64,000 nt of DNA from Tretioscincus oriximinensis. Taxonomy: Eukaryota; Chordata; Lepidosauria; Squamata; Gymnophthalmidae. The translations under genes were made by a program, and so were the position numbers. The notes beneath the pieces are model-generated. The model was not told the DNA's origin. It made no database searches and was given only the letters and a program-made list of their open reading frames with translations. This document shows, piece by piece, positions 36,874 to 48,243 of this stretch. Within the stretch, counting starts at the first letter, position 1; every line of letters begins with the position of its first letter. The stretch spans positions 877,118 to 941,117 of the forward strand of contig JAJVDF010000261.1 of assembly GCA_022410635.1 (NCBI GenBank). The letters run 5' to 3'.

Positions 36874-37578
36874 GTAATATAAACATTTGAAATCAAATTA
36901 AATTGAGATAATTATTGAAGAGGCAGGCTAAATTTGTACCCTATAAATGCTATTATATGACTTCATATTCTTCATTTTTTTTTCAAAAAAGATTCTTATT
37001 GTATTATTATCAAGAACTATCTCTTCTTGATCTTTAAAGACTTCCTTAATTTTAATACTGATTTTAAATGAATGCTTTTTACTTGCTAGGAAAGGGTTAA
37101 AATGCCAGGAAAAAAATAAAATTCTTTGTGATTTATTTAATAGATTTGAAGGGTTAGAAAGAGTTGGGATAACTATACATCCCATACAATTGGGCACCCA
37201 CAACTGTTAATGAAGACATAACCCTGCAAAAGACTTAAGTTTCACTAATTCTTTTATATTGTGTCAGAGCACCTTAGACAGAAGGATATTAAAGGAATTT
37301 ATAACAATAATGACCAGGATTTTTTTAAAACAGGCATAAAATTTATGTTTGCCACACAATTATGACTAAGTAGTTTTCACTGAAATGGAATGCAGCTGAA
37401 CCCATAGTTAAGCACCACTGGTCTGTGGACTCACTTAAGTATGTAATGAACTATCTACTGAGTAACTCACACCAGAATGAACTGCGTCAGAGCGTTCCAT
37501 ATACATGCATTCAGTGTTAGCAGTCACTGTTATCAGAATTATACATTTATTTTAGGGTTAGAAACAAAAGCTTTCATT
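36874..37578. other. unassigned AT-rich DNA
   Basis: No gene or repeat recognised. Confidence 0.45.
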
Positions 37579-37776
37579 TAGGCTGACCAGATGACCCTTT
37601 TTTGGGGGGGGGGGTTAAAAACCTGTTTTGGGGGTGCCTCCTGCTTTTATCTGAAGAAAAAAAAAGATTTTTCAGAAAAAAATCTTTTTTTGAAAAACGT
37701 TTCCTCAGAAAAAACTGGGAAGGCACCCCAAAACCAGTTTTTCAACCCCCCCAAAAGAAGTCATCTGGTCACCCTA
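37579..37776. mobile_element. palindromic MITE with GGCTGACCAGATGACC ends
   Basis: TAGGCTGACCAGATGACCC at the left and GTCATCTGGTCACCCTA at the right, both flanked by or beginning with TA. The arms continue through AAAAACTGG and GAGGCACCCC-type blocks so the whole 198 bp can fold. A second copy lies at 40046-40259. The TA at both ends favours a Tc1/mariner-like target, but this is inference. Confidence 0.82.
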
Positions 37777-38204
37777 CTTTTATTGATTCTTCGGAATCCT
37801 CCCAGTATCTTAGATTTTTCCATTGTGTTGTTCACGACATTGCTTCCAGTATTGTTTAGAAAAAGATGAAGTTTTCAAGATTGCATCCACTTGGAGAAGT
37901 CAAGGTGTAATAGTACCCAGATTTCCAAAGCTTAGGTGTAAGAAGTCATTTGTCTTGAGAATGATAACATGATGAACAGATAAATCACCCTGATAACACA
38001 ATAAAGGAGTAAATCAGTCCTTCACATTTCGAAGCATATTATTTAGTGGTCATTAAAAAAAAGTACAAGTATAGAATGATTAAATGAGAATTTCTCAGGA
38101 AAGATTAACATTTTTTTTGCTTTGCTTTTATGGAAGATTGAATCAACTGGAAGAAACCAAATGTATAAATACTCATTGGAGAACAGATAACACCAAAATA
38201 TTCA
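37777..38204. other. unassigned DNA
   Basis: No gene or repeat recognised. Confidence 0.45.
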
Positions 38205-38420
38205 AAGGAAAGATGCCCCGCCATTTCAACATGGGGCCTTATTCCAGATTGTATCTTGGAATAGTGGTACAAACTATGACAGGATACTGACAGCAATACT
38301 GCATGCTGACATTTGGGCATTCTGGAGCATGGATATTCCAGAACACAACAGTCCAGATTGTGCTTTATTCTAGAATATTCAAATGTAGCAGAACAAATAA
38401 TCAATGGCCTGGGTTGCACA
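38205..38420. repeat. TATTCTAGAATA-family repeat, longest copy
   Basis: CATGGGGCCTTATTCCAGAT, a middle with CTGACATTTGGGCATTCTGG, and GTGCTTTATTCTAGAATATT. The two ends are not full complements; it looks like a decayed inverted-repeat element. Confidence 0.5.
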
Positions 38421-39329
38421 GATTCAGTAATGTTGTAGGGATCTGTTACATCATATCTGCAAACATTACATGTGCCATATCTGCAAACATGAGATTTCTG
38501 CAAGCAGGGCCAATATTTAGACATGGCTTTAAAAAGTATTTCAAGCAAAATACTATTGTTAAAGTCACAAATGTGTTGTTTGCATGCCTATTGCTTATCT
38601 CGACTTTATAATAATCACAACTTTTACTATCAAGTTTCCATCCAGGGATGTTTCCCATAGACCCATTCCTATGTTTGAAGAAATACAGTTATGCATCACA
38701 TATTGTAGATGTGCATGTAAATAGGTCCATATGAGCTGTAGAGGCTGAGTCACAAATGGTGAAACCAGAATACTGAAAGCCAATTGTGCAGGATGTGCAT
38801 ATGAGGCCATGTAGATCCCACACACATGCAACATACACACAACACTATATTTGAATGGACAGGATTATTTGAAAAGCCATGGCCTTTTCCTCATGGGCTG
38901 TTTCTCCAGAGCATGACAGGGTTTAAGGGGCTGGCCTTAGTACAAAAGAGAAGAAACCTTACCCCTTTAGTATGCTTTTACTGCACTGACAAAGCAAATA
39001 ATACATCATCATATCTCCTCCTGTGATAGACTCCATTACAGTACTCTAACATCTAACTACTATCTCTATTATACAGCATGCAGATAGCACATCCTTCATA
39101 GTCTGGTATACAAGCTCAGCGCTTTCTAACAGCACACCAGAAAGCAAAACTAGAAGTGGCACATGATCAAAAAGTTCGCAATTGGGTTTCCCTTAATGTA
39201 TTTGCCATCTAGCCCAGTCTACCATTTCATGAAATCAGTCCACAACATTTAAATCTCATCCCAAGAACAGGATTTAAGAGGTAACTTCACTGATATACAT
39301 ATACAGAAAATTCCATAGTGTGTAAAAAG
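38421..39329. other. unassigned DNA
   Basis: No gene or repeat recognised. Confidence 0.45.
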
Positions 39330-39760
39330 TGAATTCTAGAGGGGGGATCTTTTCATTATCACACAATGGGAGAACAAGGGAGAACTCAATGAAACTGATG
39401 GGTAGGAAAGTTGGGACAGTATTTTTTCACCCAGAGTACATCAGTCTATGGGATTTGCTGCAAGAAAAAGTGGTGACTACAATAAGTCTGTCCAGCTTTA
39501 AAACAAGAGTTAAATAAACTTATGAATGCCACATGTGTCAAAGGCTACTGCCTTCAAGTTGGAGAGAGAGATAGGATGTCTCTAAAAGGCAACTGAAGGG
39601 AGTTGAAAACAGGTAAGGTTTTTACATTTGTGTTCTGCTTTTAAAATGCTCAGATGCAACTGGTGAGACAGGGTGTGAGATTAGATGCAACTGGTGAGAC
39701 AGGGTGTGAGATTAGATGCATCTAGGGTACAAGTCAGAAGAATTTATGTTGAAGAATGAG
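39330..39760 (+). repeat. CR1-like 3' end with internal 31-bp tandem duplication
   Basis: CAATGAAACTGATGGGTAGG (the SLKLMGR block), AGTCTATGGGATTTGCTGC, then AATAAACTTATGAATGCC. The tail carries a tandem 31-bp unit AGATGCAACTGGTGAGACAG... at 39652-39682 and 39683-39713, followed by seven bases of a third unit. Confidence 0.75.
39652..39720. repeat. 31-bp tandem duplication in the CR1 tail
   Basis: Two identical 31-bp units, 39652-39682 and 39683-39713, plus a 7-base start of a third. Perfect identity suggests a recent slippage event. Confidence 0.93.
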
Positions 39761-39761
39761 C

Positions 39762-40045
39762 AGGAGAAGGANAACTGCATTTTTATATCACACTTCTCAC
39801 CCAAAGGGACTCAAAACTGTATACAAGCTATTTTTTTGCCCAAAGGCTTACATTCTATCTTCTCCATCACATTGTGACAATCCATATTTATCTTCTTGTA
39901 ACTGCTTACTTTTGAACAGCTAGGTTGGCTGAAGCGATGGCCAGTAGAGAGCGGTCGCCCCTCTCCATGGCAATCACATGGACCTTGAATGAAGACTCCT
40001 CTGTTGGAAGGCTGTTCTTCTTAACCCCTGCACCACTGTACCTTA
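39762..40045 (-). repeat. tRNA-derived SINE, family A/B hybrid
   Basis: A purine tail, the reversed 3' domain (CACCCAAAGGGACTCAAAAC) and CCCAAAGGCTTACATTCTAT as in family A, then a head whose reverse, GTGGTGCAGGGGTTAAGAAG, resembles the family B box A. A MITE abuts its 5' end at 40046. Confidence 0.72.
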
Positions 40046-40259
40046 TAGGCTGACCAGATGACCCCTTTGGGGGTGGGGGTGAAAACCCATTTTGAGGATG
40101 CCTCCTGGTTTTTTCTGAGGAAAAAAAAGCAAAAACAAAATATTTTTCAAAAAAAATCTTTTTTTGAAAAAAAAATTCCTCAGAAAAAACTGGAAGGCAC
40201 CCCAAAACTAGGTTTTCAACACACACACACACACCCAAAGGGGTCATCTGGTCAGCCTA
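40046..40259. mobile_element. palindromic MITE with GGCTGACCAGATGACC ends, copy 2
   Basis: TAGGCTGACCAGATGACCCC at the left and GGGGTCATCTGGTCAGCCTA at the right are exact complements. The middle has a (CA)n insert at 40218-40232. It has the same structure as the copy at 37579 but better-kept ends. Confidence 0.88.
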
Positions 40260-41538
40260 CCTTTTCACCATGGGAAATATACACCCAATTGCCATTATGT
40301 TTTTGTGGTTCTAGTTGTGCAGATGGTGTGACATGGGATAGCTCACACTGTGCCTAAATAATCTACAAGTCCACCAGCAGTCATCCATTGATTTCCCATA
40401 ACTAGTAGACTTCACAAAGCTTACTCCCATAGCAATGTTTAGGCAGATTGCTAGGACTATTTGACTGGGGGTAAAGAAAATCTAATATTCTTTATTCTTT
40501 TTCTTTCTTTTTCTCATTTCACCCTGGGATTGGAACCACAAGCATGAGATGGATCTGTTCCAATTATGAACTTGTTAATATTTGTATTAGGGGCTTCAGT
40601 ACAGACAGAGCCCCTGGAGCCCCATACATCATTACATCCTTTCTCAAAATATGTCCTTTCACACTTACCAATACAAAATAATGAGGCATGTCTACTTCAC
40701 ATCTTTGTGTGAAATAAGAATATCCTGGACTTCAAAAGTTGGTGTAGTAAGAGGATTTGGGAGTTTTCCCACTTTTGTCTGTTTATGATGATGATTTATT
40801 ATTTGTCTGGAAGCTAGTATCTTAGCAACTTCTGATCGAAATCTAAACACCATGCAGTTGAGTGCACATGTGGACACGTGCTTAACTCTCCCAATAAAGT
40901 TAAAATAAAGCTAACCCTAACCCTTCTCTTGCCAAATAATCTTCCTTGGATTCTTTTCAACAGCATCCCTTGAATAAGCCAGACTATTACTTGGAAGGAA
41001 TGATTGCTTTCTTAGAATTTGAATTTCTAAAAGATATATGACCTTGAGGTAAAAAGGCATCTGAGCAAAATACATTAACTCTTGCAATGCAAAGCAAATG
41101 CCATATTCTCTCCAACCAAACAGCATTTTATAGAATTTAAAAGAGATGCAGAGGCAGAATCCCCACAGAATGAGATTTGCATCTCACACCCTTTGCATTA
41201 AAAAGGCTTGTAGCTATGATACTAATAATCTAGACTTTTTAGGGTAGAAGCATCCAGCTGAGGGCAGAGAAAGGGAAGCTGGAATTGCCATCTATCCAAT
41301 CCAAGCCTAGTCAGCTGTTTGAAGGGGTAATTGTATAGATGAAAGAGCCATTTCTTCCTCCACACATTTGTCTTCCCCACTATGGTTCATACTTATTTTC
41401 CATGCAAAAGTGGGGCAAGGCAGAATCAATCAAAACATGGAGTCGCCTTCATTCTCTGGTTAATCCTGCCCTATTTTTGCAATGGCTAATATTTGTGAAA
41501 TAGGGTAATTGTACAAATATTCACGATGGAAAATACGC
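40260..41538. other. unassigned DNA; candidate conserved block at about 41140-41240
   Basis: GAATGAGATTTGCATCTCAC is a short palindrome around an octamer-like ATTTGCAT, followed by AT-rich sequence without repeats. No gene recognised. Confidence 0.35.
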
Positions 41539-41550
41539 AACTAATTTCCA

Positions 41551-41698
41551 GCAAAGGAGCTAACAGCACTTTGAGACTAACTTGAGAAAAGTGGTTGGCA
41601 TAAGCTTTCGTAGACACGTCTACTTCTTCAGATGCTCCTAGCTGCTGGCTCCTTTGCTGGACTTTCTACTAGACTAACACGGCTATTACTCTGAAATT
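41551..41698 (-). mobile_element. hairpin-element family, short copy with 9-12 bp duplication
   Basis: Contains GCACTTTGAGACTAACTTGA, TAAGCTTTCGTAGACACG and CTACTTCTTCAGATGC of the 32071 family, a short second arm and, at the right, GACTAACACGGCTATTACTC (reverse of the family head). AACTAATTTCCA lies at 41539-41550 and again at 41699-41710. Three of those bases may belong to the element, so the duplication is 9-12 bp. Confidence 0.82.
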
Positions 41699-41710
41699 AA
41701 CTAATTTCCA

Positions 41711-43241
41711 TTGTGTGTTGTGATATGTGTTTGTACTCCTGACAGTTCTAGTAACTGACAACCATTTAAAATACATGGCATGATGGAGTAAGTGCTGTCT
41801 TTCTGCTGTGTAATTTTGCATCTAACAATTTTTAGAACTGTCAGAGTACAAAAACATACTGCAAATGCATAAAAGTGATTACGTGTGTATTTCCCATGGA
41901 AGATATTTGCACAAGTACCCCGTTTCACAGACATCAGTCATTGGAAAAACAGGCCAGAGCAGGATTGACTAGAAAACAGAAGAGGCTCCATTTTTGCAGG
42001 GAAAACAGAAGTTATTCTAAAATACAAGACAATGAGACCAGCCTAAACGGGAACCATTTTCTAACCCATTTTAAAAGCCTGACTGAATGCAGCCTGTTTT
42101 TGCATTCAATGTTTTAATTTGTGTATATGTACTTAAATTGTGTGTAGAATCTACTGGAGTAATTTTCTTCCAAGTATCCTCAGTGAGTGGGAATAAAGAT
42201 ATTTATTGCCATTTTAGTGGCACTTGGATATTTTGCATCTAATTAAAGTGGAAACCTAGAACCTTGGGTTTCTGTGATATATTGTAGTACACCCATCTAG
42301 AAATTCAAAGGAGATCATGAAGGCATCGAGGAAATACTGATCAGATCTATAGGAAGCATACATTGTTTGGAAGCTGTTACNCTTTTCATACTTGCCCTTA
42401 TTCCACTGTAGGAGGAAGTCTAAAGCTCTTTCCACATTGCACCTTAATTATGCAATAGGAACAAGCCTTTTATGTGTTATTTCAGACTACAGCTGTTGCA
42501 GATAGGGTCTGCTGTATTCTGCATTAGCATGTGGATGACAGGTCCCCAGTCTGAAATACAGTATAATATAAAATAAACTCAGTACAGAAAAAGCCTTAGA
42601 GACCTGCTGTTCACATGGCATTCTTAATTAGATAACAGATCCTTTAGAATCTTTTATGAAACAAAAGAAGTTCCTGTACAAAAAGAGTCTTTGTCTAAAG
42701 TTTTGGAGAATTCGGCCCTGCTAACCTGTAAATATTTACATGCTCGACGAATCAGATTTTTTAAGGAAATTATACACTGAATGTGACATGCAGTGGCAAG
42801 ATCTTCCCCTAGCAGAAATAATTCTAGCAATGATTGAATCCCTGAATATGATTTTAGCAGACATATTTGATATATTATCATGCCTTTCACAGGGCATTAA
42901 AAAAAGAAAGGACTTTCTTAGGAAGATATCTACATGTTCCACAGAAGCGTACTAGAAATTTTGGTTTCCAAAGCGTCAAAGATATACANGCAATAACCTT
43001 CTAAAGTTCCTGCCTTCCAGTCCTGCTCTACTGTATACGCGGAGAAAGAGGGAGCTGGACGTCAACCTCTTGGCTGGGAAGTGACTCAGTGAGTCAGCAC
43101 TCTGATTGAACAGCATTCCTATTCAGCTGGCTTCCTCTCCATCTGGCAGACCGAAACGCTGAGAAAGGGCTGGGTGGGTAGAAAGGCAGTAGGGAACAGC
43201 CATTTCTTAAGATAATGCTGCAAAATTAATTTATATTTTGC
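41711..43241. other. unassigned DNA including a candidate conserved block
   Basis: A TATTCTAGAATA-family-like inverted block lies at about 42420-42600. The segment 42620-42960 is repeat-free and without a gene; it has even composition and looks like a candidate conserved non-coding block. The rest is unassigned. Confidence 0.35.
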
Positions 43242-43552
43242 CTAGAGTCCGTGCCTTGGCTGCAGAAGTGGACCACAAAGATTGAGCCTGAATGTTCCAT
43301 AGCCTGTGCCTTGTTCATCTTTAATGGATTGCATCTGGGGATAGTTCTGAGCTATCTTTTGTTGTGTTTCCTCTTTCTCTTTCTGAATCTGCATCTCATG
43401 TCTGTTTGTGTATAAAGGCTCAGGACATTGTTTGGAATAGATTCCATCTTGGCAAGCTTCCCTCTTGGCTGTCTTCATAGGCTGCATATCTACCTTATGA
43501 GCTATGGATGGATTCGCCTTTGAAAGGTATTCCCTTTGAAACTGCTGAACGG
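43242..43552 (-). CDS. candidate terminal coding exon, unknown protein
   Basis: The minus strand is open from about 43552 (after an AG acceptor-like GATAGATCC) to a TAG stop at about 43242, about 103 codons. The predicted peptide is hydrophilic and rich in Gln, Lys and Glu (for example QFQREYLSKANPSIAHKVD, QIQKEKEETQQKIAQNYPQM, ending GPLLQPRHGL). The composition is unlike the random frames nearby. I do not recognise the family. Upstream the same frame meets stops at 43555 and beyond, so either an intron lies there or the copy is broken. It could be a real last exon, a retrocopy fragment or chance. Confidence 0.27.
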
Positions 43553-44076
43553 ATCTATCTCATTCTACCTTGAATATTTATTACTGTTCCCTGTCTCACT
43601 AACAGCACCTGTAAATGGATCTACCAGCAGCATCTGGCTTCTGAAGAGCCCGTGTTTCCGATTCCATCTTGTAATTCTTAACAAGACATGAGGCTCCGAT
43701 TTACACCTCTTACTGAATTTTGTTACATACTCATTGTTCAAAACTTCTTGTTACATTCACATACTTCCAGTTCAGAGGTGAAAGACTGTTAGGAAATTAA
43801 AATCAGGGGGGGAGGGAAATATATATTTTTAATTAGGGCCAAGCCACAATTCATCTAATAGAAGGGTGAGAGTGAAAGTTGTTCCAGACCTCCCATATTG
43901 CCTTCTACTGGTGAATGCTACTGGCCTTGTGGTTGTGCTAAAATACCCCCTACCTCTCCAGCTCCTTTATAAATACAGTCAGCACATTTTTCAACAAAAT
44001 CCTGTACCTCAGGGAAGACTTTCCAGCTTTAAGGTCCTATGGAGTGCATTTTAAATAAACAGAATTTTGTAGTCTG
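43553..44076. other. unassigned DNA
   Basis: On the minus strand, a short open stretch near 43670-43600 (YKMESETRALQKPDAAGRSI) may belong to the same damaged gene as the candidate exon. No repeat recognised. Confidence 0.3.
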
Positions 44077-44213
44077 GAAGTCACTGGAAGTCTTCAAACA
44101 GAGACTGGACAACATTTGTCTGGAATGGCTTACTGAATCCTGCATTGAGCAGGGGGTTCGACCCGATGATCCTGGAGGTCCCTTCCAAGTCTATGATTGT
44201 ATGATTCTAGTCT
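44077..44213 (+). repeat. classic CR1 3' end
   Basis: GGAAGTCTTCAAACAGAGAC, GGACAACATTTGTCTGG, CAGGGGGTTCGACCCGATGA and a final TCTATGATTGTATGATTCTA. The ATGATTCT-type end is the hallmark of avian/reptile CR1. It is a different subfamily from the other pieces here. Confidence 0.9.
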
Positions 44214-44377
44214 CCTTTCAGTAATTTTCTAGAATTGAGACCCAAATTTAATTGACCGATAAAGGCTCTTTCTGGACTGTCCTTATTACAGATCGTTTCT
44301 CTATTTAGGGTTTCTCATCCATATGCAGGTCCCACCATATTTTACAACAGATTGCAGGTGTTTTCGCCTTCAGGAAA
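44214..44377. other. unassigned DNA
   Basis: Nothing recognised. Confidence 0.45.
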
Positions 44378-44440
44378 AAAAATAACATGTAAGCCACTTT
44401 GAGTCCCTTCGGGTGAGAAACGTGGAGTATAAATACCAGA
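44378..44440 (+). repeat. SINE family A 3' tail fragment
   Basis: AACATGTAAGCCACTTTGAG and TCGGGTGAGAAACGTGGAGT. Only the 3' domain is present. Confidence 0.75.
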
Positions 44441-44571
44441 ATATCCTACACAAAAATGCACACGTTGTATTCCAGGACTTCTGTGTTCTACATGTTTTCA
44501 CCCAGGGTAGGCAACATGCACAAAAAGGCTAGAATACTACATGGTAGCCATCTTTAATCAAAAATTGCCCA

Positions 44572-44871
44572 GTAATCAGGTGCTTAGGAGACAGTCACTC
44601 AGCTGGGAGATGGGGTTTCGAAGCCCTGTGTCAGATGTGGGGAGGTTTGAGCACCTTCCTCTAGCCTATAGCTCTAGCCAACCCAGCTATTTGAAAGCAA
44701 GAATTGCAACAGACGGCAAGTAGATAAATGAGAACCACCATAGCCTGGTGGGGAAGATAGAATGGAAGCCTTCGGGCAAAATACCCTTGTAAGCCACTTT
44801 GAGTCCATTTGAAAGGTGAGAAAAACGAGGTATAAGAATCCAGTTGTTCTTCTTTTTCTTTTTCTTCTTCT
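44572..44871 (+). repeat. tRNA-derived SINE, family A
   Basis: Box B GGGTTTCGAAGCCC near 44612, body, AATGGAAGCCTTCGGGC, TTGTAAGCCACTTTGAGTCC and a (CTT)n/(CTTT)n tail to 44871. Confidence 0.87.
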
Positions 44872-44914
44872 TAGTGTATGTTAAAGTGTTCCCTTAATTG
44901 TTTTGAGCAGTATA

Positions 44915-44990
44915 TATCCTTGTAAGCCGCTTTGAGTCCGTTTGAAAGGTGAGAAAAGCGTGTTATAAGAACCAATTTCTTCTTCTTCTT
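44915..44990 (+). repeat. SINE family A 3' end, partial
   Basis: CTTGTAAGCCGCTTTGAGTC, GTGAGAAAAGCG and a (CTT)n tail. It follows the full copy by about 40 bp and lacks a head. Confidence 0.82.
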
Positions 44991-45270
44991 CAATAAGATA
45001 CAATGTACTTTTTAAAGACTCTATAGGTTGTATAGTTTGACTATCTGGTCACATGCTGGAATGCAGCCTTTGCACTTCCTGCACCTAAGGAAGTATAAGA
45101 GGCAGTGCTCCATTTGATGGATGGAAATGTTTCCAGGCACCATTTCCTAAAAGTATTTGCAAAATAAAATCCCTTAGAAGTGGCTTAAAGAACATTTGGA
45201 GGTGGGATCATTCAAAGACTTGGATGCCTTCTCCCTCTCAATGATATTTTAAGTTGCATTCAGATGTAAT
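44991..45270. other. unassigned DNA
   Basis: Nothing recognised. Confidence 0.45.
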
Positions 45271-45360
45271 TTATTTGTTCTGTAAAAGTTGGATATTCTG
45301 GAATAAAGCAGGCCAGATAATGCTTCATTCTAGAATATCTAAGTATAAGGTCCAGGCTCT
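45271..45360. repeat. TATTCTAGAATA-family inverted repeat
   Basis: TTGGATATTCTGGAATAAAGC and, inverted, GCTTCATTCTAGAATATCTAA (both about 21 bp) separated by 10 bases. A compact hairpin, the clearest short member of the family. Confidence 0.8.
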
Positions 45361-45789
45361 GTTTAAACATTTCCACTGAAGTACTCACCAATTCCTGAGG
45401 CAATCTATTCCACTAGTTGATTACCCATACTGTCATTTTTCCCCCTTATATGGGGCATAGACTCCATAAGATATGTGCAATTTGATTTTTAAGGGGGAGG
45501 CAAATAGAGATTGATTTTGTGTTAATGGTATTTTAGGTTTCCTCCATATGAATAGTTCACATTTGAACAATAAGATTTTAGGTGGGGCATGACCAAAAAA
45601 AGCTTGGGAATCACTGATCTAATCTGTATCTACTCCCTTGTATTTTTATGGTGAAATGTTTTTATCTTTTGTAAATTTGATATGGTTAAATGACTAATCA
45701 TTAAACTATTCATACTGTGTTTGTATTCCCTTGCAGTTTCATCCTGTGGCTTCTAGTCCTTCCATGTGCCCATGAGAACAAAGCTGATC
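45361..45789. other. unassigned DNA
   Basis: Nothing recognised. Confidence 0.45.
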
Positions 45790-46180
45790 CCTTCGCTCAG
45801 TGACAGCCTTTTGGATATTTGTAGACTATTATTATGTTTTATCTCAGTCTTCTCCTTTGCAGACTAAACATCCCTAAATCCTTTAACTGTTTCTCACACG
45901 ACAGGGTTTCCCAACCCTCACCATCATTGCAATTCCCCTTGAACTTGCTCCAGTTTATCAATGTCCTTTTAAACTGAGATGTCCAATACTGAACACAGTA
46001 CTCTAGATGTAGTCTGATCAAGACAGAATAGATCATGGTGTTTTTCTGGGAACATATAGTCCAATATAACAATGTTATTTTAGATTGTGATGGGCAAGGT
46101 ACTGATTTTCTAACAGTTCTTAGCCAGCTGCGACATTGTTTTGGATTAACAAGAATAGGCTCAGTCATCAGAATCATGTG
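45790..46180 (-). repeat. CR1-like RT C-terminal fragment
   Basis: The minus strand reads RLHLEYCVQYWTSQFKRTL, the conserved C-terminal CR1 block, with upstream KITLLYWTICSQK-like degraded sequence. It is diverged. Confidence 0.78.
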
Positions 46181-47382
46181 ATTCCAGCTGTTTCAATTTT
46201 TAACTAGTGACATTCTAAAAATGTGCCCTTTGGAAACTTCTTTTTAGAAATGACAGTCACTGAAGTGGGCTTGACTTTTATTTCAGCTTTAATAATGTAG
46301 CACTAAATTATTTTCACTTGACAGCATTCCTGGCCATAATAGATTAGGGACTCGTTTGCTTTCATTCTGGATAGTTATTTCTAGCCCATTCACATTTTCA
46401 GAAGTAACCTGTCCTTCTGCACTGAAAAAAGACATAACTTTGGCAATGCTNTTTGAAGTGAAAAATTTCTCTTCCATTTGACAGACCCCACTATCAGTGT
46501 GAGATTTGCCATCATGCCCCGGATTTCAAACAAAACACCATAAAGTGGTATCCAATTCCAGATATTTCTGAATGGTCTCTTCACATCAACCACTGAAAAG
46601 AGAGAAATGGAGCTTCATGTGGTAATACTGCCACTGGAGAAAGCATCTTTAAAGGGCTTCAAGAAATGTCATAGTGTTTATCTGCATTGTACTAACTTGA
46701 AAGGACATGTGTGCAGAACCCAGCATAAACCATCCTGTAATGGGGCTGGCGGGGGGTGAAAATATAGGTTGACAGGATCACTTCATTGTGAAATCTGTGA
46801 CTAATATTTATGTGTGGAACTACTGATATTTCTATGGGCAGACTATGGGCAGACGTATCTGGGCCATTCAATAGACTGAGGGATTCAACCTGTAGTACCA
46901 TCTCTGCCCAACTGCTAAACAAACTGCACTGCCCCTGAGCTTCTTCTAGTAATCTCTTTTTTAACCTCTTAGCACAAGCCCTGGTTGACTGGGGAAAAAC
47001 ACATTTCTATAGCTCAAACACTCAACTGCTTTCAATATTTTTATCTGATTTTTATCTGATTTATCTGAAGAATGTTTATTCCATGGTTCTTCTGCCATGG
47101 TTACCATTAAAATGTCTCCACCTGATATTGTTCATTGACTTTGGGGACCTCACATTTTGAGATACTGTTCATTACACTATTTGATTTCATTGTGAGCTTT
47201 GAGGACCCTTAGACTCAGGTGGGTCAATTTAATATGAGTTATCAATCAGCAGAAAAGTCTCATGCCAATTTTGTTTGGTGCAGTGCTGCTTGCGAATCTT
47301 GATATATCAGTGGCCGCTGAGGAAGACTGAGAAATAGAAAACAGTTGAAAACCCTCTGGTCAGCTTTTCAAAAGAAACTTAA
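46181..47382. other. unassigned DNA
   Basis: Minus-strand frames at 46289-46593 look protein-like (for example SIAKVMSFFSAEGQVTSENV) but match no family I know and are short. Nothing else is recognised. Confidence 0.35.
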
Positions 47383-47586
47383 GCTGCGTGCACACAGCAT
47401 ATTTCTAATGCGATCGGAGCGAGATGAAGAAGACTACAGCACACGTATTAAGCATCGTTGAGCAGTCATCCTGCAGTAAACACCATTTATCCCGGAATAA
47501 ACTATTGCTGCAACATTCAGGCATTGTTCCGGAGGGCCCGTCCTCTCGTGTCTGTGGCTGTGTGTGTGAGCACAAATTTGATGAAT
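47383..47586. repeat. TATTCTAGAATA-family copy, left part
   Basis: Opens with GCGTGCACACAGCATATTTC and contains TTTATCCCGGAATAAAC. The right part is at 48057-48243. The CR1 copy between is a later insertion. Confidence 0.55.
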
Positions 47587-48056
47587 ATAAGAAGAGTCAT
47601 ACTGGATCAGGCCACAGCCCATCCAGGCCAATATTCTGTTTCACACAGAGGCCCACCAGATGCACCTGGGCAGTCTGAACAGGGGAAAGCAAAATATGCA
47701 CCTGTTCATAACTCCCAGCAAATTACCATTTCAGGAGTCCTGCCTGTTGCTCCATCCTGGAGGCAACATCCAGACATCCATCCTCGTACCCATTTATACC
47801 CTTGGTGTCCATAAACCTGTCTCATCCTGTCTTGAAGCTATCCAAGCTGTTGATTACCACCACTTCTTCTGGAAGTAAATTCCACAGGCCGATGACCCTC
47901 TGGGTGAAAAAATACTTTCCTTTCTCTGTTCTCACTTTTCTACCCATCAGTTTTAAAGAATGCCCTCTGGTCCTAGTGTTGTGTGATAGAGAAAACATTT
48001 TTTCACTATTCACCCTGTCCATCCCAAGCATGATTTTGTAGACGTCAACCAGATCA
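47587..48056 (-). repeat. CR1-like 3' part
   Basis: The minus strand gives SLSHNTRTRGHSLKLMGRKV, YFFTQRVIGLWNLLPEEVVV, then NSLDSFKTG and the 3' UTR ending in ATATAAGAAGAG near 47590. Frame intact over 69 codons (47822-48031). Confidence 0.88.
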
Positions 48057-48243
48057 GAGCATGGCAGTTGTTTCTATAGGCTGCTGCGAGCATAAAAAAA
48101 GCCTTGGGCTTCATGAGACGAAATTGAGGAGTGATGTGAGGCATTGGCCAGGGAAGATAGACGTTCCGTGTACACAGATGTATTGCTGTATTCCAGAATA
48201 TAATTTTATTCCGGTTTTTAGGTTGTGGTGTGCTCACAGCCTT
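48057..48243. repeat. TATTCTAGAATA-family copy, right part
   Basis: GTATTCCAGAATATAATTTT and GGTTGTGGTGTGCTCACAGC match the right end of the copy at 49165-49403 and complete the element split by CR1. Confidence 0.55.

Noticed and set aside
46289..46593. Minus-strand frames with protein-like peptides
   Set aside because: Short, two competing frames with a stop between, an N inside, and no family I recognise. Left as unassigned.
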